64,000 nt of DNA from Leucaena leucocephala (Eukaryota > Streptophyta > Magnoliopsida > Fabales > Fabaceae), in contig CM073551.1 in NCBI GenBank assembly GCA_037074615.1, forward strand, positions 13,267,750 to 13,331,749. Reading direction: 5' to 3'. The notes under the pieces are model-generated. The model searched no databases and was not told the DNA's origin. It saw only the letters and a program-made list of their open reading frames with translations. Both the position numbers and the translations under genes were made by a program. Shown one piece after another: positions 25,201-38,320 of this stretch. How positions within the stretch are numbered: position 1 is the stretch's first letter; each line of letters opens with the position of its first letter.

Positions 25201-26772
25201 ATTTCCTACTATATGGAGCAAATTAGTTAACAATATGAAATTGGACGAGTGGGAATTTAAATGATGCGGTTTTAGTGCTTAACTGGATAGATAATATATT
25301 AAACGTCCACTTTAAGTCAACACAGCAATCGACCAGCAAAGTAGAGCATTCCTGTGAAATTCGGTCACGACCTGACGTACCCAACATCGCGACCATACGT
25401 CAATCAACAAAGAAGAGCGTTCTCTGTAACTATTAGTCGCGACCTGATGCAATTTTGGTCGCGACCAAACTTCAATGTAGAAATCAATCAGCGAATGACT
25501 CAAAGGAAAGACGGCTGGACAGGAGGAGATGGAAGCATGTGCTGCTGAAGAAGAGCATTCGCGTGGGAAATATGGCTGAGAAGAACAGATTCAGTCGTGC
25601 ATGTGCTGGATCTAGGAGCTAATGATAGAAGCAATTGGGTTGACAGCTGGAACATGTGCTGCAACAGATTGAACATGTGTTGGATCCAGATCTGATAACA
25701 GATTGGAAGTGGGAGATCAAGCATGTGCTGTAACAGAACAGAACTCCACACATCTGGCACTATTCACGCACACAACATCCTCTCACACCGTTCACATTAC
25801 CTCCAAATCAATCATGCCGACAGAGTAGATCCATATCAGCACCTGAGATTCAATCATCACCCATCCCACACTTCTGCTATATATTACACACTACACATCC
25901 ATTGTGGGGATCCATCATTCACAATTCATATCACACTCCACGGACCACTCTTCTCTCCATCTTCATTTTCTCTTCTGCAACTTCCCCTGTTCTAGTCAAC
26001 AGGACCAGAGGAAAGTTCTGCATATCCATTTCATCTTTATCTCCTTCTTCTTCTTCCATCATGACTGCTCGCTGCTGTGCTTCCTATTGCTGCTGGACTT
26101 CAGAAGACAATGCAAGGCTAAGCTGCTGTGCTCTCTTGGAGATGGCACCAAACCAGAATCCTTGAGCTGAACAGGGAGTTCATGGTGTTTTTAATTCAGT
26201 CTTGACTGTATCGAGTTGATGTAATTAATTCTGTGATTACTAGTGCAATTCGAGAAGTAGATGACAAAGAAGTAGGGAACCGAGTCGGATTTCTTATTTC
26301 TGCGTAAATGATCCTCTGATTGATTCTCATCTCTGATCAAGTTGAACATAGTTGTGATTAATTGAAGTGATTCTTTCTCTAATTCATATTCTACTATCTC
26401 TGGGTTGAATGATTCCTATTCTCTGTTCAATGTCTACGAGTTGTAGCTTTGATTGAGATTTAGCTAGCGAGTTGTTAGCTAACATATTCTATTCAACTGA
26501 TTAACTTCTCATATTCCGTGGATAATGAAGGTAAGCTAGTCTCCAAGGGAACGCGTTTGTCACCGATACATTTCACCATCTTTCAAGCACTTAACATCGG
26601 AAAGAATAGCATAGGATTTTACATTCAGTCTTAGTTCAAACAGTTCAACACAACTCATCTGCTTAATTTGTTGATTTGTGGCTCAATAGATTAATTAGGG
26701 GCCTGATAAACTCGTATTTGCACTAATTTTTAATATGTTAAAAGACTGTTTATTATTGATCCTTATCCTCAC
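25201..26772. repeat. Satellite unit 17, type D with GA deletion
   Basis: 1572 bp. Same two-base deletion as unit 16 (near 25884). The two look like a direct duplication. Confidence 0.95.
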
Positions 26773-28346
26773 ATTTCCTACTATATGGAGCAAATTAGTT
26801 AACAATATGAAATTGGACGAGTGGGAATTTAAATGATGCGGTTTTAGTGCTTAACTGGATAGATAATATATTAAACGTCCACTTTAAGTCAACACAGCAA
26901 TCGACCAGCAAAGTAGAGCATTCCTGTGAAATTCGGTCACGACCTGACGTACCCAACATCGCGACCATACGTCAATCAACAAAGAAGAGCGTTCTCTGTA
27001 ACTATTAGTCGCGACCTGATGCAATTTTGGTCGCGACCAAACTTCAATGTAGAAATCAATCAGCGAATGACTCAAAGGAAAGACGGCTGGACAGGAGGAG
27101 ATGGAAGCATGTGCTGCTGAAGAAGAGCATTCGCGTGGGAAATATGGCTGAGAAGAACAGATTCAGTCGTGCATGTGCTGGATCTAGGAGCTAATGATAG
27201 AAGCAATTGGGTTGACAGCTGGAACATGTGCTGCAACAGATTGAACATGTGTTGGATCCAGATCTGATAACAGATTGGAAGTGGGAGATCAAGCATGTGC
27301 TGTAACAGAACAGAACTCCACACATCTGGCACTATTCACGCACACAACATCCTCTCACACCGTTCACATTACCTCCAAATCAATCATGCCGACAGAGTAG
27401 ATCCATATCAGCACCTGAGATTCAATCATCACCCATCCCACACTTCTGCTATATATTACACAGACTACACATCCATTGTGGGGATCCATCATTCACAATT
27501 CATATCACACTCCACGGACCACTCTTCTCTCCATCTTCATTTTCTCTTCTGCAACTTCCCCTGTTCTAGTCAACAGGACCAGAGGAAAGTTCTGCATATC
27601 CATTTCATCTTTATCTCCTTCTTCTTCTTCCATCATGACTGCTCGCTGCTGTGCTTCCTATTGCTGCTGGACTTCAGAAGACAATGCAAGGCTAAGCTAC
27701 TGTGCTCTCTTGGAGATGGCACCAAACCAGAATCCTTGAGCTGAACAGGGAGTTCATGGTGTTTTTAATTCAGTCTTGACTGTATCGAGTTGATGTAATT
27801 AATTCTGTGATTACTAGTGCAATTCGAGAAGTAGATGACAAAGAAGTAGGGAACCGAGTCGGATTTCTTATTTCTGCGTAAATGATCCTCTGATTGATTC
27901 TCATCTCTGATCAAGTTGAACATAGTTGTGATTAATTGAAGTGATTCTTTCTCTAATTCATATTCTACTATCTCTGGGTTGAATGATTCCTATTCTCTGT
28001 TCAATGTCTACGAGTTGTAGCTTTGATTGAGATTTAGCTAGCGAGTTGTTAGCTAACATATTCTATTCAACTGATTAACTTCTCATATTCCGTGGATAAT
28101 GAAGGTAAGCTAGTCTCCAAGGGAACGCGTTTGTCACCGATACATTTCACCATCTTTCAAGCACTTAACATCGGAAAGAATAGCATAGGATTTTACATTC
28201 AGTCTTAGTTCAAACAGTTCAACACAACTCATCTGCTTAATTTGTTGATTTGTGGCTCAATAGATTAATTAGGGGCCTGATAAACTCGTATTTGCACTAA
28301 TTTTTAATATGTTAAAAGACTGTTTATTATTGATCCTTATCCTCAC
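26773..28346. repeat. Satellite unit 18, type D
   Basis: 1574 bp. GA restored; first motif GTCACGACC. AAGCTACTGTGC near 27694 is private. Confidence 0.95.
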
Positions 28347-29920
28347 ATTTCCTACTATATGGAGCAAATTAGTTAACAATATGAAATTGGACGAGTGGGA
28401 ATTTAAATGATGCGGTTTTAGTGCTTAACTGGATAGATAATATATTAAACGTCCACTTTAAGTCAACACAGCAATCGACCAGCAAAGTAGAGCATTCCTG
28501 TGAAATTCGGTCACCACCTGACGTACCCAACATCGCGACCATACGTCAATCAACAAAGAAGAGCGTTCTCTGTAACTATTAGTCGCGACCTGATGCAATT
28601 TTGGTCGCGACCAAACTTCAATGTAGAAATCAATCAGCGAATGACTCAAAGGAAAGACGGCTGGACAGGAGGAGATGGAAGCATGTGCTGCTGAAGAAGA
28701 GCATTCGCGTGGGAAATATGGCTGAGAAGAACAGATTCAGTCGTGCATGTGCTGGATCTAGGAGCTAATGATAGAAGCAATTGGGTTGACAGCTGGAACA
28801 TGTGCTGCAACAGATTGAACATGTGTTGGATCCAGATCTGATAACAGATTGGAAGTGGGAGATCAAGCATGTGCTGTAACAGAACAGAACTCCACACATC
28901 TGGCACTATTCACGCACACAACATCCTCTCACACCGTTCACATTACCTCCAAATCAATCATGCCGACAGAGTAGATCCATATCAGCACCTGAGATTCAAT
29001 CATCACCCATCCCACACTTCTGCTATATATTACACAGACTACACATCCATTGTGGGGATCCATCATTCACAATTCATATCACACTCCACGGACCACTCTT
29101 CTCTCCATCTTCATTTTCTCTTCTGCAACTTCCCCTGTTCTAGTCAACAGGACCAGAGGAAAGTTCTGCATATCCATTTCATCTTTATCTCCTTCTTCTT
29201 CTTCCATCATGACTGCTCGCTGCTGTGCTTCCTATTGCTGCTGGACTTCAGAAGACAATGCAAGGCTAAGCTGCTGTGCTCTCTTGGAGATGGCACCAAA
29301 CCAGAATCCTTGAGCTGAACAGGGAGTTCATGGTGTTTTTAATTCAGTCTTGACTGTATCGAGTTGATGTAATTAATTCTGTGATTACTAGTGCAATTCG
29401 AGAAGTAGATGACAAAGAAGTAGGGAACCGAGTCGGATTTCTTATTTCTGCGTAAATGATCCTCTGATTGATTCTCATCTCTGATCAAGTTGAACATAGT
29501 TGTGATTAATTGAAGTGATTCTTTCTCTAATTCATATTCTACTATCTCTGGGTTGAATGATTCCTATTCTCTGTTCAATGTCTACGAGTTGTAGCTTTGA
29601 TTGAGATTTAGCTAGCGAGTTGTTAGCTAACATATTCTATTCAACTGATTAACTTCTCATATTCCGTGGATAATGAAGGTAAGCTAGTCTCCAAGGGAAC
29701 GCGTTTGTCACCGATACATTTCACCATCTTTCAAGCACTTAACATCGGAAAGAATAGCATAGGATTTTACATTCAGTCTTAGTTCAAACAGTTCAACACA
29801 ACTCATCTGCTTAATTTGTTGATTTGTGGCTCAATAGATTAATTAGGGGCCTGATAAACTCGTATTTGCACTAATTTTTAATATGTTAAAAGACTGTTTA
29901 TTATTGATCCTTATCCTCAC
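28347..29920. repeat. Satellite unit 19, type D
   Basis: 1574 bp. First motif GTCACCACC; otherwise like unit 18. Confidence 0.95.
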
Positions 29921-31495
29921 ATTTCCTACTATATGGAGCAAATTAGTTAACAATATGAAATTGGACGAGTGGGAATTTAAATGATGCGGTTTTAGTGCTT
30001 AACTGGATAGATAATATATTAAACGTCCACTTTAAGTCAACACAGCAATCGACCAGCAAAGTAGAGCATTCCTGTGAAATTCGGTCACCACCTGACGTAC
30101 CCAACATCGCGACCATACGTCAATCAACAAAGAAGAGCGTTCTCTGTAACTATTAGTCGCGACCTGATGCAATTTTGGTCGCGACCAAACTTCAATGTAG
30201 AAATCAATCAGCGAATGACTCAAAGGAAAGACGGCTGGACAGGAGGAGATGGAAGCATGTGCTGCTGAAGAAGAGCATTCGCGTGGGAAATATGGCTGAG
30301 AAGAACAGATTCAGTCGTGCATGTGCTGGATCTAGGAGCTAATGATAGAAGCAATTGGGTTGACAGCTGGAACATGTGCTGCAACAGATTGAACATGTGT
30401 TGGATCCAGATCTGATAACAGATTGGAAGTGGGAGATCAAGCATGTGCTGTAACAGAACAGAACTCCACACATCTGGCACTATTCACGCACACAACATCC
30501 TCTCACACCGTTCACATTACCTCCAAATCAATCATGCCGACAGAGTAGATCCATATCAGCACCTGAGATTCAATCATCACCCATCCCACACTTCTGCTAT
30601 ATATTACACAGACTACACATCCATTGTGGGGATCCATCATTCACAATTCATATCACACTCCACGGACCACTCTTCTCTCCATCTTCATTTTCTCTTCTGC
30701 AACTTCCCCTGTTCTAGTCAACAGGACCAGAGGAAAGTTCTGCATATCCATTTCATCTTTATCTCCTTCTTCTTCTTCCATCATGACTGCTCGCTGCTGT
30801 GCTTCCTATTGCTGCTGGACTTCAGAAGACAATGCAAGGCTAAGCTGCTGTGCTCTCTTGGAGATGGCACCAAACCAGAATCCTTGAGCTGAACAGGGAG
30901 TTCATGGTGTTTTTAATTCAGTCTTGACTGTATCGAGTTGATGTAATTAATTCTGTGATTACTAGTGCAATTCGAGAAGTAGATGACAAAGAAGTAGGGA
31001 ACCGAGTCGGATTTCTTATTTCTGCGTAAATGATCCTCTGATTGATTCTCATCTCTGATCAAGTTGAACATAGTTGTGATTAATTGAAGTGATTCTTTCT
31101 CTAATTCATATTCTACTATCTCTGGGTTGAATGATTCCTATTCTCTGTTCAATGTCTACGAGTTGTAGCTTTGATTGAGATTTAGCTAGCGAGTTGTTAG
31201 CTAACATATTCTATTCAACTGATTAACTTCTCATATTCCGTGGATAATGAAGGTAAGCTAGTCTCCAAGGGAACGCGTTTGTCACCGATACATTTCACCA
31301 TCTTTCAAGCACTTAACATCGGAAAGAATAGCATAGGATTTTACATTCAGTCTTAGTTCAAACAGTTCAACACAACTCATCTGCTTAATTTGTTGATTTG
31401 TGGCTCAAATAGATTAATTAGGGGCCTGATAAACTCGTATTTGCACTAATTTTTAATATGTTAAAAGACTGTTTATTATTGATCCTTATCCTCAC
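29921..31495. repeat. Satellite unit 20, type D with extra A
   Basis: 1575 bp. Carries GCTCAAATAG (one extra A near 31408), a mark shared only with units 22 and 24. Confidence 0.95.
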
Positions 31496-33067
31496 ATTTC
31501 CTACTATATGGAGCAAATTAGTTAACAATATGAAATTGGACGAGTGGGAATTTAAATGATGCGGTTTTAGTGCTTAACTGGATAGATAATATATTAAACG
31601 TCCACTTTAAGTCAACACAGCAATCGACCAGCAAAGTAGAGCATTCCTGTGAAATTCGGTCACCACCTGACGTACCCAACATCGCGACCATACGTCAATC
31701 AACAAAGAAGAGCGTTCTCTGTAACTATTAGTCGCGACCTGATGCAATTTTGGTCGCGACCAAACTTCAATGTAGAAATCAATCAGCGAATGACTCAAAG
31801 GAAAGACGGCTGGACAGGAGGAGATGGAAGCATGTGCTGCTGAAGAAGAGCATTCGCGTGGGAAATATGGCTGAGAAGAACAGATTCAGTCGTGCATGTG
31901 CTGGATCTAGGAGCTAATGATAGAAGCAATTGGGTTGACAGCTGGAACATGTGCTGCAACAGATTGAACATGTGTTGGATCCAGATCTGATAACAGATTG
32001 GAAGTGGGAGATCAAGCATGTGCTGTAACAGAACAGAACTCCACACATCTGGCACTATTCACGCACACAACATCCTCTCACACCGTTCACATTACCTCCA
32101 AATCAATCATGCCGACAGAGTAGATCCATATCAGCACCTGAGATTCAATCATCACCCATCCCACACTTCTGCTATATATTACACACTACACATCCATTGT
32201 GGGGATCCATCATTCACAATTCATATCACACTCCACGGACCACTCTTCTCTCCATCTTCATTTTCTCTTCTGCAACTTCCCCTGTTCTAGTCAACAGGAC
32301 CAGAGGAAAGTTCTGCATATCCATTTCATCTTTATCTCCTTCTTCTTCTTCCATCATGACTGCTCGCTGCTGTGCTTCCTATTGCTGCTGGACTTCAGAA
32401 GACAATGCAAGGCTAAGCTGCTGTGCTCTCTTGGAGATGGCACCAAACCAGAATCCTTGAGCTGAACAGGGAGTTCATGGTGTTTTTAATTCAGTCTTGA
32501 CTGTATCGAGTTGATGTAATTAATTCTGTGATTACTAGTGCAATTCGAGAAGTAGATGACAAAGAAGTAGGGAACCGAGTCGGATTTCTTATTTCTGCGT
32601 AAATGATCCTCTGATTGATTCTCATCTCTGATCAAGTTGAACATAGTTGTGATTAATTGAAGTGATTCTTTCTCTAATTCATATTCTACTATCTCTGGGT
32701 TGAATGATTCCTATTCTCTGTTCAATGTCTACGAGTTGTAGCTTTGATTGAGATTTAGCTAGCGAGTTGTTAGCTAACATATTCTATTCAACTGATTAAC
32801 TTCTCATATTCCGTGGATAATGAAGGTAAGCTAGTCTCCAAGGGAACGCGTTTGTCACCGATACATTTCACCATCTTTCAAGCACTTAACATCAGAAAGA
32901 ATAGCATAGGATTTTACATTCAGTCTTAGTTCAAACAGTTCAACACAACTCATCTGCTTAATTTGTTGATTTGTGGCTCAATAGATTAATTAGGGGCCTG
33001 ATAAACTCGTATTTGCACTAATTTTTAATATGTTAAAAGACTGTTTATTATTGATCCTTATCCTCAC
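31496..33067. repeat. Satellite unit 21, type D with GA deletion
   Basis: 1572 bp. GA lost near 32182. From here to unit 25 the 3' part returns to ACATCAGAAAG. Confidence 0.95.
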
Positions 33068-34640
33068 ATTTCCTACTATATGGAGCAAATTAGTTAACAA
33101 TATGAAATTGGACGAGTGGGAATTTAAATGATGCGGTTTTAGTGCTTAACTGGATAGATAACATATTAAACGTCCACTTTAAGTCAACACAGCAATCGAC
33201 CAGCAAAGTAGAGCATTCCTGTGAAATTCGGTCACCACCTGACGTACCCAACATCGCGACCATACGTCAATCAACAAAGAAGAGCGTTCTCTGTAACTAT
33301 TAGTCGCGACCTGATGCAATTTTGGTCGCGACCAAACTTCAATGTAGAAATCAATCAGCGAATGACTCAAAGGAAAGACGGCTGGACAGGAGGAGATGGA
33401 AGCATGTGCTGCTGAAGAAGAGCATTCGCGTGGGAAATATGGCTGAGAAGAACAGATTCAGTCGTGCATGTGCTGGATCTAGGAGCTAATGATAGAAGCA
33501 ATTGGGTTGACAGCTGGAACATGTGCTGCAACAGATTGAACATGTGTTGGATCCAGATCTGATAACAGATTGGAAGTGGGAGATCAAGCATGTGCTGTAA
33601 CAGAACAGAACTCCACACATCTGGCACTATTCACGCACACAACATCCTCTCACACCGTTCACATTACCTCCAAATCAATCATGCCGACAGAGTAGATCCA
33701 TATCAGCACCTGAGATTCAATCATCACCCATCCCACACTTCTGCTATATATTACACACTACACATCCATTGTGGGGATCCATCATTCACAATTCATATCA
33801 CACTCCACGGACCACTCTTCTCTCCATCTTCATTTTCTCTTCTGCAACTTCCCCTGTTCTAGTCAACAGGACCAGAGGAAAGTTCTGCATATCCATTTCA
33901 TCTTTATCTCCTTCTTCTTCTTCCATCATGACTGCTCGCTGCTGTGCTTCCTATTGCTGCTGGACTTCAGAAGACAATGCAAGGCTAAGCTGCTGTGCTC
34001 TCTTGGAGATGGCACCAAACCAGAATCCTTGAGCTGAACAGGGAGTTCATGGTGTTTTTAATTCAGTCTTGACTGTATCGAGTTGATGTAATTAATTCTG
34101 TGATTACTAGTGCAATTCGAGAAGTAGATGACAAAGAAGTAGGGAACCGAGTCGGATTTCTTATTTCTGCGTAAATGATCCTCTGATTGATTCTCATCTC
34201 TGATCAAGTTGAACATAGTTGTGATTAATTGAAGTGATTCTTTCTCTAATTCATATTCTACTATCTCTGGGTTGAATGATTCCTATTCTCTGTTCAATGT
34301 CTACGAGTTGTAGCTTTGATTGAGATTTAGCTAGCGAGTTGTTAGCTAACATATTCTATTCAACTGATTAACTTCTCATATTCCGTGGATAATGAAGGTA
34401 AGCTAGTCTCCAAGGGAACGCGTTTGTCACCGATACATTTCACCATCTTTCAAGCACTTAACATCAGAAAGAATAGCATAGGATTTTACATTCAGTCTTA
34501 GTTCAAACAGTTCAACACAACTCATCTGCTTAATTTGTTGATTTGTGGCTCAAATAGATTAATTAGGGGCCTGATAAACTCGTATTTGCACTAATTTTTA
34601 ATATGTTAAAAGACTGTTTATTATTGATCCTTATCCTCAC
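33068..34640. repeat. Satellite unit 22, type D with GA deletion and extra A
   Basis: 1573 bp. Combines the GA loss of unit 21 with the extra A of units 20 and 24 (near 34552). ATAACATATT near 33169 is shared only with unit 24. Confidence 0.95.
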
Positions 34641-36214
34641 ATTTCCTACTATATGGAGCAAATTAGTTAACAATATGAAATTGGACGAGTGGGAATTTAA
34701 ATGATGCGGTTTTAGTGCTTAACTGGATAGATAATATATTAAACGTCCACTTTAAGTCAACACAGCAATCGACCAGCAAAGTAGAGCATTCCTGTGAAAT
34801 TCGGTCACCACCTGACGTACCCAACATCGCGACCATACGTCAATCAACAAAGAAGAGCGTTCTCTGTAACTATTAGTCGCGACCTGATGCAATTTTGGTC
34901 GCGACCAAACTTCAATGTAGAAATCAATCAGCGAATGACTCAAAGGAAAGACGGCTGGACAGGAGGAGATGGAAGCATGTGCTGCTGAAGAAGAGCATTC
35001 GCGTGGGAAATATGGCTGAGAAGAACAGATTCAGTCGTGCATGTGCTGGATCTAGGAGCTAATGATAGAAGCAATTGGGTTGACAGCTGGAACATGTGCT
35101 GCAACAGATTGAACATGTGTTGGATCCAGATCTGATAACAGATTGGAAGTGGGAGATCAAGCATGTGCTGTAACAGAACAGAACTCCACACATCTGGCAC
35201 TATTCACGCACACAACATCCTCTCACACCGTTCACATTACCTCCAAATCAATCATGCCGACAGAGTAGATCCATATCAGCACCTGAGATTCAATCATCAC
35301 CCATCCCACACTTCTGCTATATATTACACAGACTACACATCCATTGTGGGGATCCATCATTCACAATTCATATCACACTCCACGGACCACTCTTCTCTCC
35401 ATCTTCATTTTCTCTTCTGCAACTTCCCCTGTTCTAGTCAACAGGACCAGAGGAAAGTTCTGCATATCCATTTCATCTTTATCTCCTTCTTCTTCTTCCA
35501 TCATGACTGCTCGCTGCTGTGCTTCCTATTGCTGCTGGACTTCAGAAGACAATGCAAGGCTAAGCTGCTGTGCTCTCTTGGAGATGGCACCAAACCAGAA
35601 TCCTTGAGCTGAACAGGGAGTTCATGGTGTTTTTAATTCAGTCTTGACTGTATCGAGTTGATGTAATTAATTCTGTGATTACTAGTGCAATTCGAGAAGT
35701 AGATGACAAAGAAGTAGGGAACCGAGTCGGATTTCTTATTTCTGCGTAAATGATCCTCTGATTGATTCTCATCTCTGATCAAGTTGAACATAGTTGTGAT
35801 TAATTGAAGTGATTCTTTCTCTAATTCATATTCTACTATCTCTGGGTTGAATGATTCCTATTCTCTGTTCAATGTCTACGAGTTGTAGCTTTGATTGAGA
35901 TTTAGCTAGCGAGTTGTTAGCTAACATATTCTATTCAACTGATTAACTTCTCATATTCCGTGGATAATGAAGGTAAGCTAGTCTCCAAGGGAACGCGTTT
36001 GTCACCGATACATTTCACCATCTTTCAAGCACTTAACATCAGAAAGAATAGCATAGGATTTTACATTCAGTCTTAGTTCAAACAGTTCAACACAACTCAT
36101 CTGCTTAATTTGTTGATTTGTGGCTCAATAGATTAATTAGGGGCCTGATAAACTCGTATTTGCACTAATTTTTAATATGTTAAAAGACTGTTTATTATTG
36201 ATCCTTATCCTCAC
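34641..36214. repeat. Satellite unit 23, type D
   Basis: 1574 bp. Has neither the GA deletion nor the extra A. Confidence 0.95.
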
Positions 36215-36865
36215 ATTTCCTACTATATGGAGCAAATTAGTTAACAATATGAAATTGGACGAGTGGGAATTTAAATGATGCGGTTTTAGTGCTTAACTGG
36301 ATAGATAACATATTAAACGTCCACTTTAAGTCAACACAGCAATCGACCAGCAAAGTAGAGCATTCCTGTGAAATTCGGTCACCACCTGACGTACCCAACA
36401 TCGCGACCATACGTCAATCAACAAAGAAGAGCGTTCTCTGTAACTATTAGTCACGACCTGATACAATTTTGGTCGCGACCAAACTTCAATGTAGAAATCA
36501 ATCAGCGAATGACTCAAAGGAAAGACGGCTGGACAGGAGGAGATGGAAGCATGTGCTGCTGAAGAAGAGCATTCGCGTGGGAAATATGGCTGAGAAGAAC
36601 AGATTCAGTCGTGCATGTGCTGGATCTAGGAGCTAATGATAGAAGCAATTGGGTTGACAGCTGGAACATGTGCTGCAACAGATTGAACATGTGTTGGATC
36701 CAGATCTGATAACAGATTGGAAGTGGGAGATCAAGCATGTGCTGTAACAGAACAGAACTCCACACATCTGGCACTATTCACGCACACAACATCCTCTCAC
36801 ACCGTTCACATTACCTCCAAATCAATCATGCCGACAGAGTAGATCCATATCAGCACCTGAGATTC
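36215..36865. repeat. Satellite unit 24, left part
   Basis: First 651 bp of the monomer split by the retrotransposon. It shares ATAACATATT with unit 22. TCACGACCTGATACAAT near 36451 is private and destroys one minisatellite motif. It ends with the left GATTC duplication. Confidence 0.95.
36861..36865. repeat. Target-site duplication, left copy (GATTC)
   Basis: GATTC abuts the TG end of the element, and the same five bases follow its CA end at 44571. Uninterrupted monomers have a single GATTC here, inside CACCTGAGATTCAATCAT. Confidence 0.95.
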
Positions 36866-36918
36866 TGAAACATCCTCCCTTACAGCCCTCAGAGTACACT
36901 AGCGGAAGCAATATTAAC

Positions 36919-36924
36919 TTTATT
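36919..36924 (-). promoter_or_regulatory. Candidate polyadenylation signal AATAAA, left LTR
   Basis: Minus-strand AATAAA 53 bp before the LTR end in element sense and downstream of the TATA box, a plausible place for transcript 3'-end formation. Short motif, so weak evidence. Confidence 0.35.
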
Positions 36925-37139
36925 ATGCGTTAGCTTCATAATCCAAAATGTGAATATGCCAAACATTATTTATCATTGAATCATAAAATGTCATACAATA
37001 TGGCATATACAACAAGACATATACATAATCCTCATATCTCTATTACATCTCGTTCTGCCTAAACTTCGGCAGCATAACCGCTACGCTTCAGCTGTACAAA
37101 GAACTGAACCGTACTGATTCGGTAATTCCCTCATGAGAA

Positions 37140-37373
37140 CTACCATTCTACGTAGTACCCAGGAAAGACTAGATGAACCGGGTAGGTCCACTCACTTCTA
37201 GCCTCCTTAGACAGCACTACGTACACAGTACTTATCATATACTGATGTTCAGTCTTTACTCCGGCAGCATAACGGCGTCTCTTAGGATTCTCTAAATCCA
37301 CTTCAGCATAACCTCCCTGTAATGGGTTATGGATGGGGATGAGATTCGGGGGAATCTCAGTAGCAACAATCAT
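37140..37373 (-). other. Small open frame in LTR leader (77 codons), doubtful
   Basis: An ATG-started minus-strand frame lies downstream of the predicted transcription start within the left LTR. In the other LTR the same frame stops after 63 codons, because the only LTR difference turns a TAC codon into TAG. Many ATGs precede it in the leader, and I do not recognise the peptide, which contains PKRRR and ends VEW. It is probably not translated to any purpose. Confidence 0.12.
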
Positions 37374-37627
37374 AACAATATATGTAATGCAGAGTGACAG
37401 TGCTTGCTTGTGATTGTGTACAGATAAGTATGCTGCGTGCTTCCATGCTTAATAACATATGACCATAGCATTACAGCAGAGCTTCAGACATAACATATAA
37501 GACAACAATCCAACCAAACAATAGCACATCAAATCACAAAGCCATTACATAAAAGCTAGGATTAGTTACTACCTGGCTAGCTTAGCAGAACCTTACTATC
37601 TCTATTCTGCTTCCAGCTCCGCCAGAA

Positions 37628-37692
37628 CTTCCTTTCTTCCTTTCTCCTTTCTCTCTTCCTTTCCTTCCCTTTCCCTCTCTTCTTTCCCTCTC
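37628..37692 (+). other. 65-nt uninterrupted pyrimidine tract, left LTR
   Basis: Only C and T occur for 65 bases (irregular CTTCCTTTC units). It is purine on the sense strand, just downstream of the predicted start. Such tracts can form triplex DNA or act as GAGA-type sites; neither is shown here. Confidence 0.8.
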
Positions 37693-37737
37693 ATTCTCCT
37701 CTTGCTCTTGCGTGCAAATGAAGGCCATGGGGGGGGG

Positions 37738-37746
37738 TATTTATAG
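37738..37746 (-). promoter_or_regulatory. TATA box of the left LTR (CTATAAATA)
   Basis: Minus-strand CTATAAATA is followed by nine C (G run at 37729-37737 on plus) and then the purine-rich leader. Position 1083-1091 of the LTR in element sense fits a U3 promoter. A start near 37713 is inferred from the usual distance of about 30 bp. Confidence 0.65.
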
Positions 37747-37861
37747 CCTCCCTCAATGGCATATCCGTAGTTTCTATGAACTTTGATCCTGCGGTCCTGG
37801 TTTTTCCTGGATTTTCCTATTTTCTTTTATTTCTCCTTTACTGCATCAGCGTGCCAACTCA

Positions 37862-37941
37862 CCATGCTGACTCAGCGCCTCATTTTTCACATGTCACAAT
37901 TCCCTGGACACCTCAGCATGCTGACTCACCATGCTGACTCA
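37862..37941 (+). repeat. Short direct repeats in LTR U3 (CATGCTGACTCA)
   Basis: CCATGCTGACTCA at 37862-37874, GCATGCTGACTCA at 37916-37928 and CCATGCTGACTCA at 37929-37941. The last two are back to back. They lie about 115-200 bp upstream of the TATA box in element sense, where enhancer repeats would be expected. TGACTCA is also the AP-1/GCN4-type bZIP core. Confidence 0.6.
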
Positions 37942-38320
37942 CCGGTCCAGTCTCTTGCCTCGTAATGCGTGCCCTCAACTTTATCTGCTTTCTGCAGACT
38001 AATGCCATGTGACAACTGGAAGAGACCTTGCACGCTTCCCAATGCCACCCAGATAAGTCCCAGACTTATCTGATCACCTCCTCGGTTTACGTGCCTCCTC
38101 AGTTATCACGCCAACCGAGTATCTTTACTTTACTGAATCATTACTTTAATGCCATGTGGCATCTTGTGGGACCCATGAGTATACCTTACCAGTTTACTTC
38201 ATGGTTTCCAGATAACCTTTCCTGTATCTGATATCCTGCCTCCGGTCTATCTCCAACCGAGTAACTATCTCTCTTGGACCTTCACCACTCTTGGCCCGTA
38301 CGCTTAGCGCCACTTTAGTC

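Larger units (their letters stand above)
1..36865. repeat. Long-monomer satellite array, left block (units 1-23 and the first 651 bp of unit 24)
   Basis: The sequence repeats head to tail every 1572-1575 bp. I followed it by the phrase ATTTCCTRCTATATGGAGC, which recurs at 1, 1574, 3147, 4738, 6310, 7901, 9474, 11046 and so on. Neighbouring copies are nearly identical; units 1 and 2 differ at roughly a dozen sites. The array starts before base 1. No open frame in it behaves like a gene: frames are short, overlap on both strands, and are broken by indels that are not multiples of three in some copies. Satellites with monomers above 1 kb are known in plants, for example the retrotransposon-related centromeric satellites of potato. 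The chromosomal location here cannot be told from sequence. Confidence 0.97.

Noticed and set aside
1..36865. Ribosomal DNA intergenic spacer with tandem sub-repeats
   Set aside because: No 18S, 5.8S, 25S or 5S sequence is present in 64 kb, and the monomer shows no typical Pol I start motif.
37783..38231. 60- and 67-codon plus-strand frames in the LTR (also at 43525-43973)
   Set aside because: They lie antisense to the element within U3 and are identical in both LTRs only because the LTRs are.
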